Shown here in pieces: positions 24,806-32,629 of a DNA stretch of 37,373 nt. Position numbers and translations under genes: made by a program. Each line of letters starts with the position of its first letter. Within the stretch, counting starts at the first letter, position 1. A model generated the notes under the pieces. That model did not search any database and was not told the origin of the DNA. It was given only the letters and a program-made list of their open reading frames with translations. This stretch comes from Myxococcales bacterium (lineage in GTDB: Bacteria; Myxococcota_A; Bradymonadia; Bradymonadales; Bradymonadaceae), in contig SLPW01000386.1 in the NCBI GenBank assembly GCA_007131755.1, positions 1 to 37,373 on the forward strand, in the 5' to 3' direction.

Positions 24806-25720
24806 ATGCAGATCGATCAAGCCATCGACGCCTACCTCACCCACCTCAAAGTCGAGCGCAACCTCTCGGAAAACACCCTCACCGCCTACGGCACCGACCT
24901 GTCCCAATTCGCCGAATTCTTCGACGACGAGGACTCACCGTGCCTTCCCGAGATCGAAGCCGTCGACGACACTGACGTCAGTACATTTCTCATCGAATTG
25001 ACCGACTCTGGCATCTCGTCACGCACCATCGCCCGCAAACTGTCCACCCTAAAGGGCATGTTCAAATTCTTGCGCCGTCACCACCGCCTGGAACAGGACC
25101 CCACCTCACGCGTCGACGCCCCGGGCTTCGGAAAGCGCCTGCCCGTGGTCCTCGATCTCGACGAAGTGGAGGTCCTGTTGAGCGCTCCCGACCGCTCCAG
25201 CCCCGAGGGGTTGCGCGACTGGGCGATGCTCGAAGTCCTCTATGCCACGGGACTGCGCGTCTCGGAGTTGGTCAACTTGCTTCAGCGCGAGGTCGACCTT
25301 TCGGCCGGTTTCGTCCGCGTCGTCGGCAAGGGCGACAAGCAGCGCATCGTCCCCCTCGGTGAGGTCGCCATCGACGCCGTCGAAGAATATATCGAGCAGG
25401 CCCGCGGAGTCCTCCTGCACAACAAGGGCGGCCCCGGCGCCTCGCCAGCCCTCTTCGTCACCCGCCGCGGCGGGCCCATGACTCGCCAGGGGTTCTGGAA
25501 GAATATCAAGCGCTACGCCACGGAGTCCGGCATCGACAAATCCATCAGCCCCCACAAATTGCGCCACAGCTTCGCCACCCATCTCCTGGAGCGCGGCGCC
25601 GACCTGCGGGCGGTCCAACAACTCCTCGGTCACGCCGACATCGACACCACCCAGATCTACACCCATGTCGCCCGCCAGCGCCTCAAAGCCCTTCACGACC
25701 TCCACCATCCCCGCGCATAA
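24806..25720 (+). CDS. Xer-type tyrosine recombinase (XerC/XerD)
   Basis: The 304-aa product is a site-specific tyrosine recombinase of the Xer group, which resolves chromosome dimers at dif with FtsK. The N-terminal SAM-like DNA-binding domain spans about 1-88. The catalytic residues are visible: Arg in YATGLRVSEL near 151, Lys in GKGDKQRIVPL near 175, His250 and Arg253 in HKLRHSFATH, His in LLGHADIDTT near 276, and the Tyr nucleophile in TQIYTHV near 285. The ATG has AAGGA seven bases upstream. Length is normal for XerC or XerD; sequence style (LGHADIDTTQIYTH) fits XerD slightly better. It is followed by scpA and scpB, a common neighbourhood linking dimer resolution and chromosome condensation. 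Confidence 0.9.
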   Translation: MQIDQAIDAYLTHLKVERNLSENTLTAYGTDLSQFAEFFDDEDSPCLPEIEAVDDTDVSTFLIELTDSGISSRTIARKLSTLKGMFKFLRRHHRLEQDPTSRVDAPGFGKRLPVVLDLDEVEVLLSAPDRSSPEGLRDWAMLEVLYATGLRVSELVNLLQREVDLSAGFVRVVGKGDKQRIVPLGEVAIDAVEEYIEQARGVLLHNKGGPGASPALFVTRRGGPMTRQGFWKNIKRYATESGIDKSISPHKLRHSFATHLLERGADLRAVQQLLGHADIDTTQIYTHVARQRLKALHDLHHPRA

Positions 25721-25812
25721 TTCACCCATTACCCATTACCCATCACCAGCCCTTCACCCATTACCCGCACTTCACCCATTACCCGCACTTCACCCACTAC
25801 CCGCCCTTAATC
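25721..25812. repeat. C-rich tandem repeat between xer and scpA (copy 2)
   Basis: Heptamer-like CCCATTA words open the region, then an 18-base unit TTCACCCATTACCCGCAC is repeated exactly at 25753-25770 and 25771-25788, with a third slightly changed copy at 25789-25806. It fills the entire gap between the Xer gene and scpA. On the minus strand the regular GGG tracts with short loops fit the general G-quadruplex pattern. Confidence 0.9.
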
Positions 25813-26634
25813 GTGCCCGACACCGACAACACCAACGACGACGTTCCCCCGGAACTCCAGCTCGATCTGCCCTCCTATACGGGCCCCATGGATCTGCTCG
25901 TCGATCTCATCCGTGAGCACCAGATCGACATCTTCGACATCCCCATCTCCCTCATCACCCGCCGCTATCTGGCATATATCGAGCATCTCGAGGATCTCGA
26001 CCTTCAGGTAGGCGGAGAGTGGCTGGAGATGGCAGCTACTCTTGTCCATATCAAGTCGAGGATGCTCCTGCCCGACGAGCCCGACGACGACGAAGAGGAG
26101 GGGCCGGATCCGCGCGACGAGTTGGTGCGCCGCCTCATCGAGCACCAGCTCTTCCAGTGGGCCGCCGAGCGCCTGCATGAACGCCCCCAATTGTCGCGCG
26201 ATTTCGTCATGGCTCCCCCTCGCGCCGAGGAGGAGCGCCGCACCATGGGCCCCCCGAAGCTCCGACCCGCTACCCTCTCCGATCTCGTCGACGCTCTGCG
26301 GCGCATCATCGAAGAGCGCGGCGACGACGAAAAATGGGTCTACGAGATCACCCGCGAAGAACTCTCCCTCAAAGGCGTCATCCTCGACATCTCCTCCAGA
26401 CTTCGACGTCATCCCCGCATGGAGTTCGCAGAACTCTTCGACAGCGTCGATGTGACCCGTCACCGCATCGTCACCACCTTTCTGGCACTGCTCGAGATGA
26501 CGCGCCTGGACATGATCCGCCTCTTTCAGCCCCGCCTCGACGATGATAGACCGAATACCATCATCATCGAGCGAGCCGTCATTGATATTGTCGACGTCAG
26601 CCAATCGCTCGACTTTCCGGACTTTGACTCCTGA
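25813..26634 (+). CDS. scpA: Segregation and condensation protein A (kleisin)
   Basis: ScpA is the kleisin subunit that bridges SMC heads in the bacterial condensin complex. The 273-aa product shows the family opening LDLPSYTGPMDLLVDLIREHQIDIFDIPISLIT near residues 17-49 (read in parts), then YLAYIEHLEDLDLQVGGEWLEMAATLVHIKSRMLLP, the usual N-terminal SMC-neck binding helices. The C-terminal winged-helix part includes FLALLEMTRLDMIRLFQ near 219-235. The start is a GTG immediately after the repeat region and has no recognisable Shine-Dalgarno sequence. scpB follows after 13 bases. SMC itself is not in the window. Confidence 0.93.
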   Translation: MPDTDNTNDDVPPELQLDLPSYTGPMDLLVDLIREHQIDIFDIPISLITRRYLAYIEHLEDLDLQVGGEWLEMAATLVHIKSRMLLPDEPDDDEEEGPDPRDELVRRLIEHQLFQWAAERLHERPQLSRDFVMAPPRAEEERRTMGPPKLRPATLSDLVDALRRIIEERGDDEKWVYEITREELSLKGVILDISSRLRRHPRMEFAELFDSVDVTRHRIVTTFLALLEMTRLDMIRLFQPRLDDDRPNTIIIERAVIDIVDVSQSLDFPDFDS

Positions 26635-26647
26635 ATTTCTCCCTGCG

Positions 26648-27244
26648 ATGAACAAGCCCGACGTCCGCGCCATATTGGAATCCCTCCTGCTCGCTGCCCG
26701 CGAACCGGTGCCGCTTGAGCGCCTGCAAACCGTTCTTGACGACATCGAACCCGGGACGGTCCTCGAGGCCCTGCGATCTCTGGAGTTCGAATACGCCGGC
26801 CCGGCCCGAGGCATCCACCTCGTGCGCGTGGCCGGGGGCTATCAATTTCGCACCAACCCCGACTTCGGGGACCGGATTCGCATTTTTTTGGAGTCCGAAC
26901 CGGTCCGCCTCTCCCCGGCGGCCATGGAGACTCTGGCCATCATCGCCTATCGTCAGCCGCTGACGCGGGCCGAAATCGAGGAGATCCGAGGCGTGAACTC
27001 CTCGGGCGTCCTCAATACCCTGCGCGAATACCAGCTCGTCGAGACCATCGGTCGCCTCGACGATATCGGAAAACCCCATATCTACGGCACCACCGACCGC
27101 TTTTTGGCCTTCTTCGGCCTCGACGATCTCAGCGACCTCCCGACCCTGGACGAATCAGAGATGCAATCCCTCATCGACAGCTTCGAAGACCTGCCCACAG
27201 AGGACCTCGAGACCCCCGACGACACCGCCGAACCCGTGGAATAG
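26648..27244 (+). CDS. scpB: Segregation and condensation protein B
   Basis: ScpB dimers bind ScpA and complete the SMC-ScpAB condensin. The 198-aa product has two winged-helix domains: an N-terminal one starting VRAILESLLLAAREPVPLERL, and a second around residues 95-165 with LSPAAMETLAIIAYRQPLTRAEIEEIRGVNSSGVL, the best-conserved ScpB stretch. It ends in an acidic tail. I chose the ATG at 26648, 13 bases after scpA; the open frame further upstream overlaps scpA and does not resemble ScpB. No strong ribosome binding site is seen, so translational coupling to scpA is likely. Confidence 0.92.
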   Translation: MNKPDVRAILESLLLAAREPVPLERLQTVLDDIEPGTVLEALRSLEFEYAGPARGIHLVRVAGGYQFRTNPDFGDRIRIFLESEPVRLSPAAMETLAIIAYRQPLTRAEIEEIRGVNSSGVLNTLREYQLVETIGRLDDIGKPHIYGTTDRFLAFFGLDDLSDLPTLDESEMQSLIDSFEDLPTEDLETPDDTAEPVE

Positions 27245-27290
27245 GCCCACGGACTCTCTCGTTACCGCCAAAAACACGCCAATCACCAAA

Positions 27291-27413
27291 TACCCACCAC
27301 CCATCACCCATTTACCCACCACCCATTCACCCATCTACCCACCACCCATTCACCCATTTACCCACCACCCATTCACCCATCTACCCACCACCCATTAACC
27401 CCCTACCCACCCC
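27291..27413. repeat. 22-23 bp C-rich tandem repeat between scpB and rluB (copy 3)
   Basis: Five full units and a partial sixth start at 27291, 27313, 27336, 27359, 27382 and 27404. Each begins TACCCACCACCCATT or a close variant and continues with a second ACCCAT word. The three central units are practically identical. The array runs right up to the rluB start codon. The minus strand has more than a dozen GGG tracts with 2-6 base loops. It is a tandem repeat without spacers, not CRISPR. Confidence 0.95.
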
Positions 27414-28184
27414 ATGACCAAACCGATGCGCCTTCAGAAATTTCTGTCCAAAGCAGGCGTCTGCTCCCGCCGAAAGGGAGAACAGGCCATGCGCGACGGC
27501 CGCGTCCGCGTCAACGGTGAGGTCTGCCGAACCCTGGGCACCAAGGTCGACCCCGCTTGTGATCGCGTCGAATTCGACGGCCAGCCCGTCACCCTTCCCG
27601 ACGCCTTCGTCTACGTCCTCCTCAACAAGCCCACTCGCTATATCACCACCCTCGACGATCCCCGGGGACGGCGCACCGTCGTCGATCTCCTACCGGACAA
27701 CCTTCCTCGCATCTGGCCTGTAGGACGCCTCGACTGGGACAGCGAGGGCCTATTATTGATGACAAACGACGGAAAACTCACAAATCTCATCACCCATCCC
27801 TCCCACGACATGCCCAAGACCTACGCCGTCAAGGTCCGCGGCCTGGTGCGCGAAGACTCCCCCGAGCTCGAGCGCCTGCGACAGGGGGTCGAACTCGACG
27901 ATGGCTACGTCACTCGCCCCGCTCAGCTCCACGTCACCCGTGATAACGGACGCAATACCTGGCTCGAGATCGTCATCCACGAGGGCAAGAACCGCCAGAT
28001 CCGACGCATGTTCGACACCATCGACTACCCCGTAATGACCCTTCGACGCATCGCCATCGGCCCTGTGCGCATCGACGGACTCTCCTCCGGCGACTCCCGC
28101 CATCTCACTCCCGAAGAGGTGGCCGCGCTCTACGATCAGGCCGACGCCTCCATGCCCGATCGCGCCAACACTTCTCCGGCTTGA
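27414..28184 (+). CDS. rluB: RsuA/RluB-family 23S or 16S rRNA pseudouridine synthase
   Basis: The 256-aa product begins with an S4 RNA-binding domain (RLQKFLSKAGVCSRRKGEQ, residues 6-24). This leads into the pseudouridine synthase domain with VGRLDWDSEGLLLMTNDG near 102-119, containing the catalytic Asp. LEIVIHEGKNRQIRRMF near 183-199 is the other family signature. This layout fits RluB (pseudouridine 2605 of 23S rRNA) and is the usual neighbour of scpAB; RsuA or RluE/F-type specificity cannot be excluded from sequence alone. The ATG directly follows the tandem repeat and lacks a Shine-Dalgarno sequence. A second ATG four codons in is also possible. Confidence 0.88.
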   Translation: MTKPMRLQKFLSKAGVCSRRKGEQAMRDGRVRVNGEVCRTLGTKVDPACDRVEFDGQPVTLPDAFVYVLLNKPTRYITTLDDPRGRRTVVDLLPDNLPRIWPVGRLDWDSEGLLLMTNDGKLTNLITHPSHDMPKTYAVKVRGLVREDSPELERLRQGVELDDGYVTRPAQLHVTRDNGRNTWLEIVIHEGKNRQIRRMFDTIDYPVMTLRRIAIGPVRIDGLSSGDSRHLTPEEVAALYDQADASMPDRANTSPA

Positions 28185-28253
28185 TCTGGGAAGTGACCGG
28201 GAGCGCTTTTTGCGCGCCCTCGATAAGGTTTCCACATTTTTCACACTTCTCCC

Positions 28254-28282
28254 TTGACACCTTACATCGCCTGCCCTATCTT
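28254..28282 (+). promoter_or_regulatory. Sigma-70 promoter for the initiator tRNA
   Basis: A perfect TTGACA, a 17-base spacer and TATCTT are present. Transcription would start near 28289, about 40 bases before the mature tRNA, and the segment CCTTGAGGGGAG follows as a G-rich leader. This shows the tRNA is an independent unit from rluB. Confidence 0.75.
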
Positions 28283-28328
28283 CCTGCGTCCCTTGAGGGG
28301 AGAGGGCTGCACAAGTAGTCCTCCGTGT

Positions 28329-28402
<74 letters not shown>

Positions 28403-28405
28403 CTA

Positions 28406-28445
28406 AAGAAAGCGCGCCAATGGCGCGCTTTCTTCGTTTCTTGCC
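28406..28445 (+). terminator. Intrinsic terminator after the initiator tRNA, possibly bidirectional
   Basis: AAGAAAGCGCGCC and GGCGCGCTTTCTT pair perfectly over 13 bases with an AAT loop (28406-28434), followed by a T-rich CGTTTCTT tail. The A-rich opposite side is less obviously a T-run on the minus strand, but the long stem may also stop the convergent ABC exporter transcript that ends at 28461. Confidence 0.85.
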
Positions 28446-28460
28446 TTCTTTCCTCCCCCC

Positions 28461-29330
28461 TCATTCGCGAATCTTTTTGCCCGTCTTCAGCAGCCACATC
28501 GCCAGGGCGCCGAAGATGAGATTCATCGCCACCAGCAACACCACCCCGTGCCATACCGGCACATCGCTGACCCCTACCATCCCGTAGCGCACCCCGTTGA
28601 CCATATAGAGCACCGGATTGAATAGCGACACCGTATCCCAGGGCTCGGGCAACATCTCAATGGAGTAGAACACGCCCCCCAGAAACGTCAGCGGCGTGAT
28701 CAGAAAGCTGGGCAGCAAGTTGATATGATCGAAGTCCTCTCCCACAATCGCGATCACCAGCCCTACCAACGCAAAGGCCGTGGCCGTCAGAATCATGAAC
28801 AACAGCGCCACCGGTACGTTGTATAGAACCCCCGCTCCCATCAACAACGCCACTCCCCAGATGATCCCGCCAATGAGCATCGCCCGTACCACCGCTGCCA
28901 GAATATAGGCCGTCATAAATTGGGTATATGTCAGCGGCGTCACCAACAGATCGACAATCGTGCCGTGAATCTTGGCGATGAATAAAGAGAAGGCGGAATT
29001 GATATAGGCATTCGTGATCAGCGCCAGCATCACCAATCCGGGCACCAGAAAATCGACGTAAGTCACCCCCTGAATCTCGTCGAGCCGATCTCCCAGCGAA
29101 TAGCCGAAGACCAGAAAATAGAGCATCGTCGTGACCACCGGGCTGATGACGGTCTGCCAGGCGATGGTCGCAAAGCGCAAGATCTCCTTGTAGAACAGCG
29201 TCCAGGGGCCGGTGAAATGCCTCTTTTGTGCCTTATGCACCAACCTGGCTATGCGAAGGCGCGCCGCCTCCTCAGCCTCCGGCGGCGGGCTCCCGGCGAC
29301 CCCTCTCTTTGCATCTGCCTCCCCTCTCAT
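28461..29330 (-). CDS. ABC-2 type transporter permease
   Basis: The 289-aa inner-membrane protein belongs to the ABC2_membrane (NodJ/YadH-like) permeases. A charged cytoplasmic N-terminus of about 55 residues is followed by six hydrophobic segments. Typical phrases are FLVPGLVMLALITNAY near 108-123, GTIVDLLVTPLTYTQFMTAYI near 138-158 and LITPLTFLGGVFYSIEMLP near 210-228. It forms an exporter with the ATPase encoded immediately upstream, with which its start codon overlaps in ATGA. Substrate is unknown; this group includes drug, lipid and polysaccharide exporters. The N-terminal extension is longer than usual, and a later start is possible. Confidence 0.9.
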   Translation of the reverse strand: MRGEADAKRGVAGSPPPEAEEAARLRIARLVHKAQKRHFTGPWTLFYKEILRFATIAWQTVISPVVTTMLYFLVFGYSLGDRLDEIQGVTYVDFLVPGLVMLALITNAYINSAFSLFIAKIHGTIVDLLVTPLTYTQFMTAYILAAVVRAMLIGGIIWGVALLMGAGVLYNVPVALLFMILTATAFALVGLVIAIVGEDFDHINLLPSFLITPLTFLGGVFYSIEMLPEPWDTVSLFNPVLYMVNGVRYGMVGVSDVPVWHGVVLLVAMNLIFGALAMWLLKTGKKIRE

Positions 29331-30304
29331 CGCTCACCTCCCGCCCCGTTTCGACGAGTATCCTCTTCCAATACGGTGCGAAAGATCTCCTCCAGCGAAC
29401 TCCTTCCTCCTTCCACGCTACGGATTGTAGCTCCTCCTTCGACGAGGCTGCGCAGCAATCGATCCACCTCCAATTCTCCCCCCTTATCCTCGACCCCGCC
29501 GTAGCGCAGCCGCAGACGCCGATCGTCGAGGGCCTCCAACTCCAGATCGCCGAAGCGCTCCACCCACCGGGCGGCTCCTCCACCGCCGAGTTCAATATCG
29601 AGGTGGCGGTGCCCCAGCTTGTCCATCAGCGTCTCTCGAGCATCCACTCGCAACAGCCGTCCCCGATTGATGATCCCTATCCGATCCGCCAACTCCTCGG
29701 CCTCCTCCAGATAATGCGTCGTCAACACAATGGTCATCCCCTGGCGACGCAACTCCTGGACGTAGCTCCACAGATCGTCTCGAAGCTCCACGTCCACGCC
29801 CGCCGTGGGCTCGTCCAAAAACAGCAGCGCCGGATCGTGCATCAACGCCTTGCAGATCATCAATCTTCGCTTCATCCCACCCGACAGCCAACGAGTATTC
29901 GCATCCTGCTTCTCGTACAGATCAAATTGCTTCAACAACTCATCGATGCGCTCCGGCGACGGCTTCTCTCCGAAATACCCCCCCTGAAATTCCAGCACCT
30001 GACGCACATTGAAAAAGGCGTCGTAATTCAACTCCTGGGGCACCAACCCCACAAGTCTACGGGTGATCCGATAGTCGCGCACCACGTCGAACCCGGCTAC
30101 GTCCACGGAACCCTCAAATTGCGAGATCAGCCCCGTAATGCATCCGATGAGCGTCGTCTTCCCCGCCCCGTTCGGCCCCAACAGCGCAAAGATCTCCCCC
30201 GGGCGGATCTCCAACGTCACGTCGTCCACCGCCCGTAACTCCCCATAACGCTTCGTCACCCCCTCGACCCGAACCAGGGCCTCCTCCGTATATCTCTCAC
30301 TCAT
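29327..30304 (-). CDS. ABC transporter ATP-binding protein (ABC-2 exporter)
   Basis: The 325-aa cytoplasmic ATPase has Walker A GPNGAGKTT near residues 41-49, signature LSGGMKRRLMICKAL near 138-152, Walker B LLFLDEPTAGVD near 158-169 and the switch His in LTTHYLEEAEELADR near 189-203. The C-terminal domain (about 225-325) is the accessory region common in DrrA/YadG/NatA-type ATPases. The frame is open to 31465, which would run into pilB; I chose the ATG at 30304, where the family homology begins. The ATG at 30334 is the alternative. The stop overlaps the permease start (ATGA), indicating translational coupling. Confidence 0.92.
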   Translation of the reverse strand: MSERYTEEALVRVEGVTKRYGELRAVDDVTLEIRPGEIFALLGPNGAGKTTLIGCITGLISQFEGSVDVAGFDVVRDYRITRRLVGLVPQELNYDAFFNVRQVLEFQGGYFGEKPSPERIDELLKQFDLYEKQDANTRWLSGGMKRRLMICKALMHDPALLFLDEPTAGVDVELRDDLWSYVQELRRQGMTIVLTTHYLEEAEELADRIGIINRGRLLRVDARETLMDKLGHRHLDIELGGGGAARWVERFGDLELEALDDRRLRLRYGGVEDKGGELEVDRLLRSLVEGGATIRSVEGGRSSLEEIFRTVLEEDTRRNGAGGER

Positions 30305-30422
30305 AGCAGGCCATACTCCATTTTTACCCTCCATCAAACCGGGGGCGGGAGAATGCCAGAGCCCTCTCGATACCACAACCGCGCCTTCCACCACCCACCA
30401 CCTTCCACCTTCCTTACCCGCC

Positions 30423-30658
30423 GGGTGTGATCCACCTTGATCGGTTGTAGGACTCAACGTGGTCGAGGTTACACCCTGGCCCTGGCCCGATCCCTGGCCC
30501 CGGCCCGATGTTGCTTCGCGTCGGCGAACGAGGTTTGGGCCAAAACCATCCTCAGGAGAGAGGAGCAAGAACCGAAAAAGACAACAGCAAAGGACGGGCC
30601 AGGGCTTGGGCCGGGGCCCGGGCCAGGGAACTACTACCGACGGAAACCGATCACACCC
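30423..30658. repeat. GC-rich imperfect inverted repeat with G/C tracts upstream of pilB
   Basis: The outer arms GGGTGTGATC (30423-30432) and GATCACACCC (30649-30658) are perfect inverses. Inside them CCCTGGCCC-type words at 30474-30507 face GGGCCAGGG-type words at 30595-30628, each arm carrying several copies. The core of about 85 bases is A/G-rich and non-coding. The plus strand of the right arm has six G-tracts and fits a G-quadruplex pattern. It occupies the centre of the 530-base divergent gap between the ABC exporter and pilB. The rest of that gap holds a C-rich stretch related to the tandem repeats (30389-30420) and the pilB promoter. Confidence 0.6.
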
Positions 30659-30668
30659 ATCCCACAAA

Positions 30669-30696
30669 TTGACACATCCGTTCATTCGTTGATAAC
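30669..30696 (+). promoter_or_regulatory. Sigma-70 promoter for the pilB operon
   Basis: TTGACA is followed after 16 bases by GATAAC in a local A/T-rich stretch, predicting transcription from about 30703 and a leader of about 130 bases. I saw no TGGCAC-N5-TTGCA type sigma-54 site in this gap. Confidence 0.5.
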
Positions 30697-30742
30697 TTGT
30701 TGCAAAATAATTTGCTTTCACACTGAAACCAAAACACAATTG

Positions 30743-30762
30743 CTCGCTCCTCACCGAGCGAG
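30743..30762 (+). promoter_or_regulatory. Hairpin in the pilB leader
   Basis: CTCGCTC and GAGCGAG form a perfect seven-pair stem with the six-base loop CTCACC. It lies in the predicted untranslated leader, followed by a second GC-rich hairpin region (30772-30792) before the pilB ATG. There is no T-run, so it is not an intrinsic terminator. A regulatory role is only inferred. Confidence 0.3.
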
Positions 30763-30832
30763 GCTGGTTCGTCGGCGCGGAGCCGGCGCTCGACACTGAT
30801 GGAAAACGGTACCCTCCAACCTGGCGTGGCTT

Positions 30833-32563
30833 ATGTCGAAAGAACGAATTGGCGAACTTCTGGTCCGCGAAAACCTCATCTCTCCCTCCCAACTCAAGCA
30901 GGCTCGTGACCGCTCCCGACGAGACGGGAGTCGACTGGGCTATGAGTTGACACGCCTCGGATATGTCGAAGAGGGAGATCTGACCTCCTTTTTGAGCCGC
31001 CACTTCGGCGTCCCCTCCGTCAACCTCGGCGATATTCAGATCCCCGAAGAGGTCATCAACCTCATCCCCGCCGAGGTGGCCGAGCGCCACCAGTGCCTGC
31101 CCATCAACCGCTCCGGCTCCACCCTCGTGGTCGCCATGGCCGACCCCTCCAATATCTACGCCATCGACGACCTCAAATTCATGACCGGCTATACCATCGA
31201 GCCCGTCGTCGCCAGCGAGAGCGCCCTCGAGGAGGCCATCCACACCTATTATAAATCCGGCGTCGACGACTCCATTCAGGGCCCGGACTTCGACTACGAC
31301 GATATCCTCGACCAGATGGAGCTCGACGAGGATATCGACTACGTCGACGAAGAAGCGATGGCCGACGTCAACGATCTGGCCCAGGCAAGTGAAGACGCAC
31401 CCGTCATCCGTCTCGTCAACCACATCCTGGTCGACGCCATCAAAAAAGGGGTCAGCGACATCCATATCGAACCCTACGAAAAGGAATTCCGCGTCCGCTT
31501 TCGTATCGACGGTGTCCTCCAGGAATCCATGCGTCCACCCCGAAAACTCAAGGACGCCATCACCTCGCGCCTCAAGATCATGGCCAACCTCGACATCGCC
31601 GAGCGACGCCTCCCCCAGGACGGCCGGATCAAATTGAAGATGGGCCGCAACAAGGAGATGGACTTTCGCGTCAGCGTCATGCCCACCCTCTTCGGCGAGA
31701 AGACGGTCCTACGGCTGTTGGACAAATCGAATCTTCAGCTCGACATGACCAAGCTGGGCTTCAATCCGGAGCCCCTCAAGAAATTCAAGGACGCCATCCA
31801 CCGTCCCTACGGAATGTGCCTGGTCACCGGACCTACCGGTTCCGGTAAGACCACCACCCTGTACTCCGCCTTGAGCGAGCTCAATCAGGTCAGCGAGAAT
31901 ATCTCCACCGCCGAAGACCCGGTGGAGTTCAACCTCTCCGGCATCAACCAATGCCAGATGCACGAGTCCATCGGCCTGAACTTCGCCGCCGCACTTCGGT
32001 GTTTCCTGCGTCAGGATCCCGACATCGTCATGGTCGGTGAGATTCGTGACTTCGAGACCGCCGAGATCTCCATCAAGGCCGCGCTGACGGGACATATGGT
32101 GCTCAGCACCCTCCACACCAACGACGCTCCCAGCACGATCAACCGCCTGCTCAATATGGGCATCGAGCCCTTCCTGGTGACCGCCTCCCTCAACGTCATC
32201 GTCGCCCAGCGCCTGGGTCGGCGCATCTGCAGCAACTGCAAGGAGGTCTACAACGTGCCAAAGGAGACCCTCATCGATATGGAGGTCCCCGACGAGTGGC
32301 TCGACCGCACCGTCTACCACGGCGCCGGCTGCCAGACCTGCAGCGACACCGGCTACAAGGGCCGCGTCGCCCTCTTCGAAGTTCTGGAGTGCAGCGACGA
32401 GTTCAAGGAGTTCATCCTTCAGGGTTATTCCACCGCCGAGCTCAAGCAGGAGGCCATCCGCCTCGGAATGGACACCCTTCGCCGTGCCGGCATCAAGAAG
32501 ATGTTCGAAGGCGTCACCACTCCCGAGGAAGTGGTCCGAAATACGGCCCCGGATCGCCGATAA
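30833..32563 (+). CDS. pilB: Type IV pilus extension ATPase PilB
   Basis: PilB is the cytoplasmic hexameric motor for pilus assembly. The 576-aa product has an N-terminal MshE-like/T2SSE_N region (IGELLVRENLISPSQLKQA, residues 5-23; FGVPSVNLGDIQIPEEVINLI near 58-78). The C-terminal ATPase has Walker A GPTGSGKTTTLYS near 333-345, Walker B QDPDIVMVGEIRD near 395-407 and the tetracysteine zinc motif C-SNC ... C-QTC near 464-505. Those Cys residues distinguish PilB/GspE from PilT. The ATG has no good ribosome binding site. pilT and pilC follow on the same strand, the order found in myxobacteria. Confidence 0.95.
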   Translation: MSKERIGELLVRENLISPSQLKQARDRSRRDGSRLGYELTRLGYVEEGDLTSFLSRHFGVPSVNLGDIQIPEEVINLIPAEVAERHQCLPINRSGSTLVVAMADPSNIYAIDDLKFMTGYTIEPVVASESALEEAIHTYYKSGVDDSIQGPDFDYDDILDQMELDEDIDYVDEEAMADVNDLAQASEDAPVIRLVNHILVDAIKKGVSDIHIEPYEKEFRVRFRIDGVLQESMRPPRKLKDAITSRLKIMANLDIAERRLPQDGRIKLKMGRNKEMDFRVSVMPTLFGEKTVLRLLDKSNLQLDMTKLGFNPEPLKKFKDAIHRPYGMCLVTGPTGSGKTTTLYSALSELNQVSENISTAEDPVEFNLSGINQCQMHESIGLNFAAALRCFLRQDPDIVMVGEIRDFETAEISIKAALTGHMVLSTLHTNDAPSTINRLLNMGIEPFLVTASLNVIVAQRLGRRICSNCKEVYNVPKETLIDMEVPDEWLDRTVYHGAGCQTCSDTGYKGRVALFEVLECSDEFKEFILQGYSTAELKQEAIRLGMDTLRRAGIKKMFEGVTTPEEVVRNTAPDRR

Positions 32564-32629
32564 GATCCGGTCGAGCAATCTCGATCGACTTCGCGCTACT
32601 CACCTTTATTTTCCGCTGCGAGTTTTCGA

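Noticed and set aside
30305-31465. Upstream extension of the ABC ATPase frame to 712 codons
   Set aside because: The extension runs antisense through pilB and the GC-rich inverted repeat and lacks ATPase homology; the ATPase domain begins near 30304.
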